Part shown: piece by piece, positions 39,201-47,334 of the stretch | Numbering within the stretch: the first letter of the stretch is position 1 | How the letters are laid out: each line of letters opens with the position of its first letter | DNA from: CAVRCA01 sp963719345 | GTDB taxonomy: Bacteria > Pseudomonadota > Alphaproteobacteria > Acetobacterales > Acetobacteraceae | Length of the DNA stretch: 64,000 nucleotides | Reading direction: 5' to 3' | NCBI GenBank assembly: GCA_963719345.1 | Contig: CAVRCA010000003.1 | Location: forward strand, 496,001-560,000 | Notes under the pieces: model-generated | The model's database searches: none | Told to the model about the DNA's origin: nothing | What the model saw: the letters and a program-made list of their open reading frames with translations, nothing else | Position numbers and translations under genes: made by a program

Positions 39201-40317
39201 ATGGCGGCGCAGGTCGCGCTGGAGGGCGACACCGTGCGGATCGTCAGTTTCTCCGGCCGGGCGGGGCAAGGCACGATCACCGCAGTGGGCAGCGTCGGCG
39301 TGTTCACGTCCGACCGGGCGATCAACATCACCGTGACGGCCAACAACGCGCGGCCGCTCGCCAGCGACCGGCTGACCGTCGACCTCGACGCGGATCTTGC
39401 GCTGCGCGGCGCGCTCGCCCGCGAGATCGCGCTGAGCGGGACGATCCGCATCCGGCGCGCCGACATCGCCATCCCCGAAAAACTGCCGCCCAGCATCGCG
39501 GTGCTCGACGTGCGCCGCCCGGGCGAGAAGCCGGCGCCGTCGCCCGCGCCGGGTCCCGAGATCGGGCTCGACCTGACGATCTCGGCACAGCGCGCGATTT
39601 TCGTGCGCGGGCGCGGGTTGTTCGCCGAGTTGGCGGGCTCGCTGCGGGTGCAGGGCACCAGCACCAACCCGAAACCGCTGGGCGGCTTCAAGATGCGGCA
39701 GGGCTCGTTCAACATTGCCGGGACGACGCTGACCTTCACCAAGGGCGAGGTCAGCTTCAACGGCGGCAGCCTGACCGACCCGAGCCTCGACTTCGTCGCC
39801 TCGTCGAACAACGGGACGGTGACCGCCAACCTCAACGTCGGCGGCACGGCGAGCGCGCCGAAGATCACCCTGACCAGCACGCCCGAGCTGCCGCAGGACG
39901 AGGTGCTCGCCTATTTGTTGTTCAAGCGCAGTGCGTCCTCTCTCAGCCCGTTCGAGCTGGCCGAGATCGGGCTTGCGCTGGCCTCGCTGAGCGGCGCCGG
40001 CCCGGATACCGCCGGCCCGCTCGAACTCGGTGCGCAAGGGGCTTGGGCTCGACCAGCTCTCGGTCGGCTCCGGCGCCAACGGTGCCGCCGCCCTCCAGGC
40101 GGGGCGCTATGTGGCGCCCGGCGTGTTCGTCGGCGCCAAGCAGGGCCTGGGCAGCGGCAGCACGCAGGGGCTGGTGCAAGTGGATATCGCCAGAGGGCTC
40201 AAGCTCCAGGGCACGGTGGGCACCGGTTCAACGACAAGCAATTCCGTGACCAACGGCGCGACACCCGCCGATTCGGGTGGTAGCGGCGTTGGATTGACGT
40301 ACCAGTTCGAGTATTGA
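36281..40317 (+). CDS. tamB: Translocation and assembly module TamB, four apparent indels
   Basis: TamB is a long periplasmic beta-helical protein anchored in the inner membrane; it partners TamA. The N-terminal anchor is RRFFLILLAVVVGLPVLLIAVVLIG. The protein is about 1345 residues, with many beta-rich repeats. The DUF490/TamB C-terminal domain contains FKMRQGSFNIAGTTLTFTKGEVSFNGG and SAPKITLTSTPELPQDEVLAYLLFKRS. Frame changes occur near 36522 (extra G, IDDLVLDWSPLRL), 37378, 37790 (YLAANLGGTLQVQG) and 40030 (VRKGLGLDQLSVGSG). It ends GVGLTYQFEY with a terminal aromatic. The order tamA-tamB and the overlap confirm the assignment. Confidence 0.88.
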
Positions 40318-40374
40318 CCCATTCCCAACCCGGGAACCGGTTCGCAGAAGCCGGCCGTGAAAGGATGCCTGACC

Positions 40375-40989
40375 ATGCCCAACGAAACCAAAACCTCCGA
40401 CCTGCTCTCCGAACCAGGATGCATCCACGTCTGCGTCGACATGCAGCGCATGTTCGCGGAGGACACCGATTGGCACACGCCGTGGATGGAACGCGTGCGC
40501 CCGGTCGTTCACCGGCTGGCATCCCGGATTGCCGAGCGCACCATCTTCACCCGGTTCATCCCCGCCGAGCGCCCCGGCGAAGGCGAAGGCATGTGGAAGC
40601 GCTACTATGAGAAATGGGCGTCGATGACCCTGCGGCAACTCGGGGCCGAGCGGGTGGAGCTGGTTCCGGAGCTCGCCCTCCTGGTGCCGCCGGGCGAGCT
40701 CATCGACAAGCGCGTCTACTCACCCTGGCAGGACGGGGCGCTGCAGCGCAGCTTGCAACGGCGTCACGCCGACACCCTCGTCGTGACCGGCGGCGAGACG
40801 GACGTGTGCGTTCTGGCCACCGTCATGGGTGCGGTTGACCACGGCTACCGAGTTGTGCTCGTCGCCGACGCGGTGTGCAGTTCCACCGACGAGACGCATG
40901 ACGCGATGATGCACGTATTCAGCAATCGCTATGGCCAGCAGGTCGAGACGGTGAAGTCCGACGAATTGCTGGCCAGCGTTCCGGCCTAG
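40375..40989 (+). CDS. Isochorismatase-like cysteine hydrolase
   Basis: A 204-residue member of the isochorismatase-like family. The Asp-Lys-Cys triad is visible: Asp in IHVCVDMQRMF, Lys in LIDKRVYSPW, and nucleophile Cys in VVTGGETDVCVLATVMGAVDHGYRVVLVADA. Members hydrolyse amides such as nicotinamide, biuret or carbamoyl compounds, and the substrate is not clear here. ATG 40375 is preceded by AAAGGATG. It follows tamB by 57 bases and converges on the sugar dehydrogenase gene. Confidence 0.85.
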   Translation: MPNETKTSDLLSEPGCIHVCVDMQRMFAEDTDWHTPWMERVRPVVHRLASRIAERTIFTRFIPAERPGEGEGMWKRYYEKWASMTLRQLGAERVELVPELALLVPPGELIDKRVYSPWQDGALQRSLQRRHADTLVVTGGETDVCVLATVMGAVDHGYRVVLVADAVCSSTDETHDAMMHVFSNRYGQQVETVKSDELLASVPA

Positions 40990-40991
40990 AT

Positions 40992-42293
40992 TTAGGACCC
41001 GTAGGTCACGCGCCAGACGGTGCCGTTGCCGTCCTCGGTGATCAGGAGCGCACCGTCGGCGGCGACGGTGATGCCCACCGGGCGGCCCCACACGGCGGTG
41101 TCGGAGAGAACGAACCCGGTCAGGAAATCCTCGTATTCGCCGGTCGGCTTGCCGTCGCGGAAGCGGAGCCGGATCACCTTGTAGCCAGTCGGCCGGGAGC
41201 GGTTCCATGAGCCGTGCAGCGCCACGAAGGCGTCGCCGCGATAGTCGGGCGGAAACTGCGTCCCCTCATAGAATGCGATGCCGAGCGGCGCCGAGTGCGG
41301 CTGGATGAGCACGTCGGGGAGACTGACCTGACCGGCGATGTCGGGCCGCCGGTTGCGCAACCGGGTCTCCGGGTGGTCGCCGATGTAGAACCACGGCCAG
41401 CCGTAGAAGCCGCCCGGCCGCACCGCGGTGGCGTAGTCGGGCACCAGATTGTCGCCCAGCCCGTCGCGCTCGTTGGTCACGCACCAGAGCGCGCCGGTCC
41501 GCGGCGCGATCGCCTCGCCCGAGCAGTTGCGCAGCCCGGTGGCGAAGATGCGCAGATTGCCGCCGTCGGGATCGGCGACGAGCACGTCGGCGCGTCGCTC
41601 CTCATCCCCCCAGGCCGCGCCCGGCGGATGGGCGGCGACGAACCCCTCCGGCGGCTCCGCGCCCATCTCACGGCCGATGTTGCTGGATGAACCCACCGCG
41701 ACGAACAGGTTCTTGCCATCCGGCGAGACGGCGAGGTCGCGGGTCCAGTGGCCGCCGGTCGGCAGCCGCCGGACGATGATCTCCGGGCCGCCGCTCGGCC
41801 GCTGGTCGCCCGGTCGGTACGGAAAGCGCACCACCCGCCCGGTCTCGCCGACGTAGACGTAGCGCGGCTCCGGCCCTGGCGGCCAGAAGGCGATGCCGAA
41901 CGGCAGGGTCAGCCCGTCGGCAAACACCGCCGGCGACGCCCCCGGGCGCAGGATGCGGATACGCCCGGCACCGCTCTCGGCCAGGAACACGTCGCCGTTC
42001 GGCGCGGTGCGCATCGCGCGCGGCATGTCGAGACCCGACGCGAGCAACTCGACATGGAAGCCCGGCGGCACGCGGGGCAACGCGCTGCCCGGCCGGGCGA
42101 CGATCGAGGGCGAGCGGGAGGCGGAGTCCTCCGGCCGCGGCGGCGGCAGATCGGCCGGCGTGATATGGCGAACGACGCCGGGCGCGTCGGTGCTCCAGTC
42201 GCCATACGCCGCCGCGCCGGTGCGGACAGGCTGGGCGGTGGCGGCGACGGGGATCAGCGCGGCCAGCAAAGCGCCTCGGAGGATGCTCGACAT
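40992..42293 (-). CDS. Periplasmic PQQ-dependent sugar (glucose/sorbosone) dehydrogenase-like protein
   Basis: A secreted 433-residue protein of the GSDH six-bladed beta-propeller family. The signal peptide is MSSILRGALLAALIPVAATAQ. Family motifs include LPFGIAFWPPGPEPRYVYVGETGRVVRFPY, HWTRDLAVSPDGKNLFVAVGSSSN and EIAPRTGALWCVTNERDGLGDNLVPDYA-like segments. It ends WGRPVGITVAADGALLITEDGNGTVWRV. Acetic acid bacteria and relatives use such enzymes to oxidise sugars in the periplasm, but many homologues have no known substrate. The frame is intact. Confidence 0.83.
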   Translation of the reverse strand: MSSILRGALLAALIPVAATAQPVRTGAAAYGDWSTDAPGVVRHITPADLPPPRPEDSASRSPSIVARPGSALPRVPPGFHVELLASGLDMPRAMRTAPNGDVFLAESGAGRIRILRPGASPAVFADGLTLPFGIAFWPPGPEPRYVYVGETGRVVRFPYRPGDQRPSGGPEIIVRRLPTGGHWTRDLAVSPDGKNLFVAVGSSSNIGREMGAEPPEGFVAAHPPGAAWGDEERRADVLVADPDGGNLRIFATGLRNCSGEAIAPRTGALWCVTNERDGLGDNLVPDYATAVRPGGFYGWPWFYIGDHPETRLRNRRPDIAGQVSLPDVLIQPHSAPLGIAFYEGTQFPPDYRGDAFVALHGSWNRSRPTGYKVIRLRFRDGKPTGEYEDFLTGFVLSDTAVWGRPVGITVAADGALLITEDGNGTVWRVTYGS

Positions 42294-42365
42294 CGGGCAA
42301 AGATGGCGGCGACGGCCCGCGCCGGCCAGTTCACATCCGCGCGCAGTGCGCCGACGGGTGGGGCG

Positions 42366-43694
42366 TCAGTGCCAGGCCGCCGCCGCCTCGGCGTAGCCGA
42401 TCCGCCGCTGCGGCGGCACGGGATGTCGGCCGGCGACCCGTTCGAGCAGCAGGCTCACGTCCCCCTCCTGCCCCGCCCGCATCGCGGCGTCGAGATAGAG
42501 CTGCTCGAACACGTCCTGCTGGGCGTGACTGCCGCCGAGCCGGTACATGCCCCCGAGGATCGGGCGCATATGCGCCACCGCCTCGGCATGCCGGCCGCGC
42601 ATATGGGCCAGCACCGCCTCGCAGATCGGCGCGGCGAGACCGCGGATCAGCGGGTCGGGCGATTGCCGCGCCGTCCGCAGCATCTCCGCCGCCGCAACGT
42701 CGCGCCCGGTTGCGGCGAGCGCCATCATCCAGTGCGGCAGGGTGAAGCCGGACAGCGTGTCGCCGACCCGCCCTTCCGCCTTGTCGGCCAGCTCGACCCA
42801 GCGGTCGCCCACGTCGACGCCGTGCCGCTGCAGCCGGAACAGCATCGAGGCGGCGTTCTGCATGTCGATATAGAGATCCGGCACCGCCAACGTGAGCGGT
42901 GATTGGAGATCGCGGAACTGCCGATCGTAGAGGTCGAGAACGGCGCCGAACTCCCGGCGCTCCAGGTGGAACATCGCGGCATGCCACCAGAGATGGTGCA
43001 TGATGTTGTTCGCCCCCTGCCAATTCGGCGACAGGCCGGCGATCCAGGCCAGTCCCTCGGCTCGCCGTCCCTGCATCTCCATGACGTGCGCAACGCCGTG
43101 CGCCGCCCACAGATCGGACGGGTCGCGGGCCAGCGCCTCCCGCCCAGCCGACTCGGCGGGAATGTAGAGACCGCACTCCTCGCTGGCGAAGCACCGGCAC
43201 GAAAGCAGCGAAACGTAGCCCGGCACGTCGGGGCTCCAATGCGGGGTGACGCGCTCGACGGAGGCCAGCATCTCGTCCGGCCGGCCGAGCCAGAAATTGT
43301 GGAAATGGGCCAGCCGGAACGCCAGCACGTCGCGCGGATGGTCGAGCAGGATCTCATCCCAGACCGCGACCGCACGGTCGATGTCGCCGGCGATCCAATG
43401 GCGCAGCGCGGCGACATGCGCCCGCTCCCGCGCGCTGGCCTGGCGGCTCAGACGCTCGGCCTCGGTGGCGGCCTCCTCGGCGGCCGGCCGGTTCGAGGCG
43501 CGGAAGGACAGCATGGCGAACAGGCCCCGCAGGCAGTGCGCGAGGCCGAACTCGGGGTCGACCGCAAGCAGCCGCGCCAATCGCTGGGGCAGGTCGGCGC
43601 GGTACGCCAGATAGCCAGTGATCACGTCGTCGTACACGGCGGCCGCCGGGTCGGAGGCGACCGCGATCGCCAAGCCTTGGGCATCCTGTCGCAT
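42366..43694 (-). CDS. Tetratricopeptide repeat protein, TTC38-like
   Basis: A soluble 442-residue protein made of helical TPR-like repeats over most of its length. Family-specific stretches include HFHNFWLGRPDEMLASVERVTPHW, SDLWAAHGVAHVMEMQGRRAEGLAWIAGL and NIMHHLWWHAAMFHLERREF, which resemble the TTC38 family. The function of that family is unknown; it may be a scaffold or an enzyme accessory. The frame is intact and the start is ATG 43694. It is separated by 72 bases from the upstream end of the sugar dehydrogenase gene on the same strand. Confidence 0.78.
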   Translation of the reverse strand: MRQDAQGLAIAVASDPAAAVYDDVITGYLAYRADLPQRLARLLAVDPEFGLAHCLRGLFAMLSFRASNRPAAEEAATEAERLSRQASARERAHVAALRHWIAGDIDRAVAVWDEILLDHPRDVLAFRLAHFHNFWLGRPDEMLASVERVTPHWSPDVPGYVSLLSCRCFASEECGLYIPAESAGREALARDPSDLWAAHGVAHVMEMQGRRAEGLAWIAGLSPNWQGANNIMHHLWWHAAMFHLERREFGAVLDLYDRQFRDLQSPLTLAVPDLYIDMQNAASMLFRLQRHGVDVGDRWVELADKAEGRVGDTLSGFTLPHWMMALAATGRDVAAAEMLRTARQSPDPLIRGLAAPICEAVLAHMRGRHAEAVAHMRPILGGMYRLGGSHAQQDVFEQLYLDAAMRAGQEGDVSLLLERVAGRHPVPPQRRIGYAEAAAAWH

Positions 43695-43781
43695 CTCGGT
43701 TCTCCCTCCCTGGCATGATGCCGGGGAGGCGCCCGCGACGCTACCCGCTCCCCGAGCGCAATCCGGGGTTCAACGAATGCC

Positions 43782-44225
43782 TCAGTCCGGCTGAAGCTTG
43801 ACCTCGGTGATGCCCGCGCGGAGGAAGCCGAGCCGCCGGGCCGCCTGTTGCGACAAGTCGATCACCCGGCGCGGGGTGCCGATGCGGTCGGTGACGGTGA
43901 CGACCACCTCCCTTCCGGTGTTTTCCGCCAGCACCCGGACGCGGGTGCCGAACGGCAGCCAGGCATGCGCGGCGGTGAGCGCGTTGTTGTCGAACCGCTC
44001 GCCGCTGGCGGTACGCCGGCCCTGCCACTCGTCGCCGTAGAAAGACGCCCGACCGGTTTCCGACCAAGCCGCCCGTTGCATCGGCGCCTCGGCCGAGACC
44101 GGCGCGAGGCCGGTGGTGGCCAGGGCGGCCAGGCTGAACCCGATCCCGACCGACACGCGACGCGCGCGCCTCCGCCACCTCGCTCCAACATCGTGCAGAG
44201 AGGCAATACCGTCTCGCATAGTCAT
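43782..44225 (-). CDS. RlpA-like septal ring/peptidoglycan-associated protein
   Basis: A 147-residue secreted protein with a double-psi beta-barrel domain of the RlpA type. An N-terminal hydrophobic stretch (VSVGIGFSLAALATTGLAPVSA) is a signal peptide. The domain reads GRASFYGDEWQGRRTASGERFDNNALTAAHAWLPFGTRVRV and VVVTVTDRIGTPRRVIDLSQQAARRLGF, the classic RlpA signature with catalytic-site Asp. ATG 44225 follows GAGAGGAG. The SPOR domain of full RlpA is missing, so it may be a lytic transglycosylase or only bind glycan. Confidence 0.85.
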   Translation of the reverse strand: MTMRDGIASLHDVGARWRRRARRVSVGIGFSLAALATTGLAPVSAEAPMQRAAWSETGRASFYGDEWQGRRTASGERFDNNALTAAHAWLPFGTRVRVLAENTGREVVVTVTDRIGTPRRVIDLSQQAARRLGFLRAGITEVKLQPD

Positions 44226-44598
44226 CGAACTCCTCTCGGTCAGTATTGGCCGACGGGCTCTCGCGACAGGGAGGATCGAGCCCAATAAATCGCCGATCGA
44301 ACCGGCGAAACAAATGATCTTCTTACGACCGCCGCTCTTGAGGACTAATCCCCGCGGACCGCGAAGCTATGGTCAGACTGTATGTTGCTGCCCATGGGCG
44401 GCATATTGCTCACTCGGATGCTTGATGGCAACCCTGGGGAGCTGCAACCCGAAACAGCTTGCCTCAGCTATCGTCTGTAGCTACATTGTAGAGTGACACG
44501 ATGTAGCTACGAAGGTCGCATCTACGAAAGCCGCCTAGTGCTCAAGAGAGCGCCTAACCCGGAGGGCAATATGCTCGTCGTCATTGCAGGACGCAAAC
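44226..44598. other. 373-base intergenic stretch upstream of the brnTA remnant
   Basis: No coding region is supportable here. The base composition looks noticeably less GC-rich than the neighbours, with stretches such as 44440-44520 near half AT. The one structure of note is the inverted repeat GTAGCTACAT/ATGTAGCTAC at 44477-44510. The composition shift plus the toxin-antitoxin remnant suggest acquired DNA. Confidence 0.5.
44477..44510 (+). promoter_or_regulatory. Palindromic operator candidate of the brnTA locus
   Basis: GTAGCTACAT (44477-44486) and ATGTAGCTAC (44501-44510) form a perfect 10-bp inverted repeat with a 14-base spacer. The core GTAGCTAC is itself a palindrome, so two identical sites lie 24 bases apart. 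They lie about 90 bases before the toxin remnant. BrnA antitoxins repress their own operon through DNA binding, so this is a natural autoregulatory site, although binding is inference. Confidence 0.55.
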
Positions 44599-44790
44599 AT
44601 GCGCAGCATTACGGAGCGAGCATTGGAAAAGGACTTCGAATGGGATGAGAACAAACGCATCGGCAACATCGTCAAGCATCAACTCGACTTTATAGATGCG
44701 CCGCTCGTCTTCGACGGCACGCTCATCTCCCTACGGAGAGCAAGCCATGCAGAAACAAACACCTACAATCAGGAGGTTTTCGGCCGCTGA
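44599..44790 (+). pseudogene. brnT: Truncated BrnT-type toxin
   Basis: BrnT is an RNase-fold toxin of type II toxin-antitoxin systems, normally about 90-100 residues. Here the N-terminal half is clear (FEWDENKRIGNIVKHQLDFIDAPLVFDG). The homology stops near 44727 and the frame reads on into the following gene (TLISLRRASHAETNTYNQEVFGR). The missing C-terminal half includes the conserved part with catalytic residues. The remnant overlaps the antitoxin start at 44747. A deletion that fused the middle of brnT to the brnA leader fits. The toxin is almost certainly dead. Confidence 0.8.
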
Positions 44791-45076
44791 ACTCAGCGAG
44801 CGACGCGCCCGTGGCGAGAGCAAGACAGACCTTGCCCGCGTCCGAGGAAGGAGCTCGGCTGAGAACGAGCGCGCCGCCCTCCAGCAACTGCAGGAGGACG
44901 GAATACCCCCGAACTGGTTTCACGACGCCCAACTGGTCAAACCGGACAGCAAGAAGCTCATCTCACTGCGGTTGGATAGCGACGTGGTGGAATGGTTTCG
45001 GAAGCAGGGGCCGGGGTATCAGACGCGCATCAACGCCGTCCTGCGGGCATTCATGAGGCATGCCCCATCCGAATGA
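44747..45076 (+). CDS. brnA: BrnA antitoxin, intact
   Basis: A 109-residue BrnA-family antitoxin with a C-terminal ribbon-helix-helix-like DNA-binding region. The N-terminus MQKQTPTIRRFSAAELSERRARGESKTDLARV and the C-terminus KKLISLRLDSDVVEWFRKQGPGYQTRINAVLRAFM are typical. ACGGAGAG precedes ATG 44747. It lies within the overrun of the truncated toxin. Because the protein is intact while its toxin is not, it may now act only as a DNA-binding regulator or as an antidote to other BrnT toxins. Confidence 0.88.
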   Translation: MQKQTPTIRRFSAAELSERRARGESKTDLARVRGRSSAENERAALQQLQEDGIPPNWFHDAQLVKPDSKKLISLRLDSDVVEWFRKQGPGYQTRINAVLRAFMRHAPSE

Positions 45077-45137
45077 ACGACGCGCTGCCACTGGTAATCA
45101 TGTCGCGCAACCAAGGCCTGTTCGAGCTGGCGGCGCG

Positions 45138-45965
45138 TCAGACCGGCTTGTCGCCCTTTACGGTGACGCGGAAGCCGGTCCGGGTCTGCGGGTAGTAGTC
45201 CCACAGCGCCATGTGCTGGACGCAGCGGTTGTCCCAGAAGGCGACCGAGTCGGCGCGCCAGCGAAAACGCACCTGGAACTCCGGCCGGGCGCAGTGCTCG
45301 ACCAGGAAGCCGAGCAGCGCGGCGCTCTCCTGCCGCGGCACCTCGTTGATCTGCGTGGTGAACATCCGGTTGACGTAGAGGGCGCGCCGCCCGGTCTCGG
45401 GATGCGTGCGCACGACCGGATGGATGGCACGGGGATAGACCTTGCCGCGATCGTCGACCCCCTTGTCGACGTAGCGACCACGATAATACGGCTCGCCGTC
45501 GTGCGTCGCCGTGAGCCCCTCGAGATGCGCCCGCATCCGGGGCGAAAGCGCCTCGTAGGCGGCGTACATGCTGGCGAACAGCGTGTCGCCGCCGACCGGC
45601 GGCACTACCCGCAAATGCAAGATGCTGCCCATCGGCGGTTCGGGATCGCAGGAGACGTCGGAGTGCCAGCTTTCGCCGGCGATGTAGGTCGAGTTCGCGT
45701 CGGCGTGGACCGGCAGCACCTCGGGATGGCCCTCCGGCCCCGGCGCGCCGGGATGGACGTGCAGCGCGCCGAAATGCCGGCCGAGCCGCTTCTGGCCGCC
45801 AAGGTCGAGCGACTGGTCGCGGAAGAACAGCACCTGGTGTTCCAGCAACGCCGCGTGCAGTTCATGGAGTTGCCGCTGGCCGGGATCGGCCAGCACGAGG
45901 CCGGTGACTTCGGCGCCGATATGCGGCGTCATTGGCTCGACCGTGATCGTCTGGTACTGGGTCAT
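45138..45965 (-). CDS. TauD/TfdA-type Fe(II)/2-oxoglutarate dioxygenase
   Basis: A 275-residue dioxygenase. The facial triad is visible as His-x-Asp in ESWHSDVSCDPEPPMGSI and the distal His in NRCVQHMALWDYYPQTRTGFRVTV, with the 2-oxoglutarate-binding Arg after it. The N-terminal segment MTQYQTITVEPMTPHIGAEVTGLVL is like taurine or alkylsulfatase dioxygenases. A perfect AGGAGG site precedes ATG 45965. The substrate may be a sulfonate, sulfate ester or related compound. No sulfonate ABC transporter is adjacent. Confidence 0.88.
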   Translation of the reverse strand: MTQYQTITVEPMTPHIGAEVTGLVLADPGQRQLHELHAALLEHQVLFFRDQSLDLGGQKRLGRHFGALHVHPGAPGPEGHPEVLPVHADANSTYIAGESWHSDVSCDPEPPMGSILHLRVVPPVGGDTLFASMYAAYEALSPRMRAHLEGLTATHDGEPYYRGRYVDKGVDDRGKVYPRAIHPVVRTHPETGRRALYVNRMFTTQINEVPRQESAALLGFLVEHCARPEFQVRFRWRADSVAFWDNRCVQHMALWDYYPQTRTGFRVTVKGDKPV

Positions 45966-46024
45966 GCGCGGCCTCCTGAAGGCAAGCGAAGAGTGCCCCC
46001 GCTCGGCCCTGCGCGTCCATCCAC

Positions 46025-47090
46025 CTACAGGGCCGTGACCCGTCGTCCGGCGCGCCGCAGACCCTCGACGGCCCGACGCAGCGCCGGCAGCCGCCGCTCG
46101 GTCGCCTCGGCCATCAGCAATACGATGGCGAGCGTCAGTGGCGCGGCTGTCCAGTGACGCAGCCCGAACCCGACCCAGAGCAGCGCAAAAACCGGCAAAT
46201 GGAACAGGTAGATGGACAGGGTCCGCCCGGCGGCCCATCGCACCGCCGGCCGCAACCACAGGACCCACGCGGCAAAGCGCTCGAGTTGCATGATGGCGGC
46301 GATGTTGAGCGCGAACAACGCGGCCAGGCAGGTGTCGCCCAGCAGCCGGCTCGACGCCCCCAACTCGCCGAGCGTGTCGGGCCAGACCGCGAGGGTCCAG
46401 GGACGGGTGGCGACGCCGACCCCCGAGCCGATGACCAGAAGGCACCCCGCCGCGGTCGCGACGAAGACCGCGAGGGCGACGCCACTGGGCAGGCGCAACC
46501 GCGCGCCGTGCCAATAGACCGCCACCCCCATGATCCAGCACGGAAACATCACGGCGATCCGCGGGCCTGCGATCACCAGCAAGGCGCTCGCCATGGGCCA
46601 GCGCCAGCGTGCCGGACCGAAGCGCCAAGCGCCGAACACGGCGTAATACCAGGCCTCGTAGCTGAGCGACCAGAACGGGCCATTCAGCGGCGCGCTGTCC
46701 TGCAACCCCCAGCATTGCGCGACGAACAGGAGGTTGGTGAGGGTCCGTCGCAGCAGGTCGGCAAGGCCGGTCGCCGGCACGGCGCTATCGTAGAATTCCG
46801 TGGCACCGACGAGCGGCGTGATGACCACCGCGAAGGCGAGGGCCGGGACCGCGACCGAGCCGATCCTGGTCAGCCGGTCAAGCGCGTAGCCGCCCCCTGA
46901 CCGGTGTGCGCCGGCGGTGACATGGGCGATCACGTAGCCGGACAGCACGAAGAACACGATGACGGCCTGGTGCCCCGGCCAGGACAGCGGATGCGTTCGG
47001 CACCATGACGAACCACAGGTGGGTGACCAGCACGAGCATCGCCGCTGCGAACCGTACCAGATCGAGATAGAGCGACGTCAGAGGACCCAT
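46025..47090 (-). CDS. Acyltransferase 3 (OafA-type) membrane protein, one apparent indel
   Basis: A multi-spanning acyltransferase that acetylates or acylates cell-surface sugars or lipids. The N-terminal part MGPLTSLYLDLVRFAAAMLVLVTHLWFV is in one frame. After a break near 46990 the reading continues HPLSWPGHQAVIVFFVLSGYVIAHV, the second conserved helix with FFVLSGYVI. The rest (NGPFWSLSYEAWYYAVFG, GRTLSIYLFHLPVF) is intact. The basic C-terminus ends RRAGRRVTAL. ATG 47090 is the likely start. The 15-base tandem repeat lies just upstream. The neighbouring dioxygenase is on the same strand. Confidence 0.8.
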
Positions 47091-47100
47091 CGGCCGCCCT

Positions 47101-47145
47101 GAAACCTGCAGCGGGGAAACCTGCAGCGGGGAAACCTGCAGCGGG
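47101..47145. repeat. Three perfect copies of a 15-bp tandem repeat
   Basis: GAAACCTGCAGCGGG occurs at 47101-47115, 47116-47130 and 47131-47145 without a change. Each unit holds CTGCAG. The array starts 11 bases upstream of the acyltransferase start on the minus strand. Translated with the gene it would give PLQVS repeats, but I think it lies in the leader. It is a candidate slippage site that could vary between strains. Confidence 0.85.
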
Positions 47146-47334
47146 CCGACGTGCTTCGGTTGCGCGACATACATTCATGCAATCGTAGGCGACCGGCATG
47201 GGCGAGCGTGAGCGCTTTTTCTCGGTCCTGCGCCGACTGGCATTCTGGGCGTCGCGCGCCCAGACTGCCCCGTCCGGCCAACCCGAGCCGACCAAACCAG
47301 CGGGAGCCGGATGGCATGTTCGGGGGAACGGACG

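Noticed and set aside
36833..39880. A 1015-residue minus-strand open frame opposite tamB
   Set aside because: Serine/arginine-rich shadow of the tamB coding strand with no domain.
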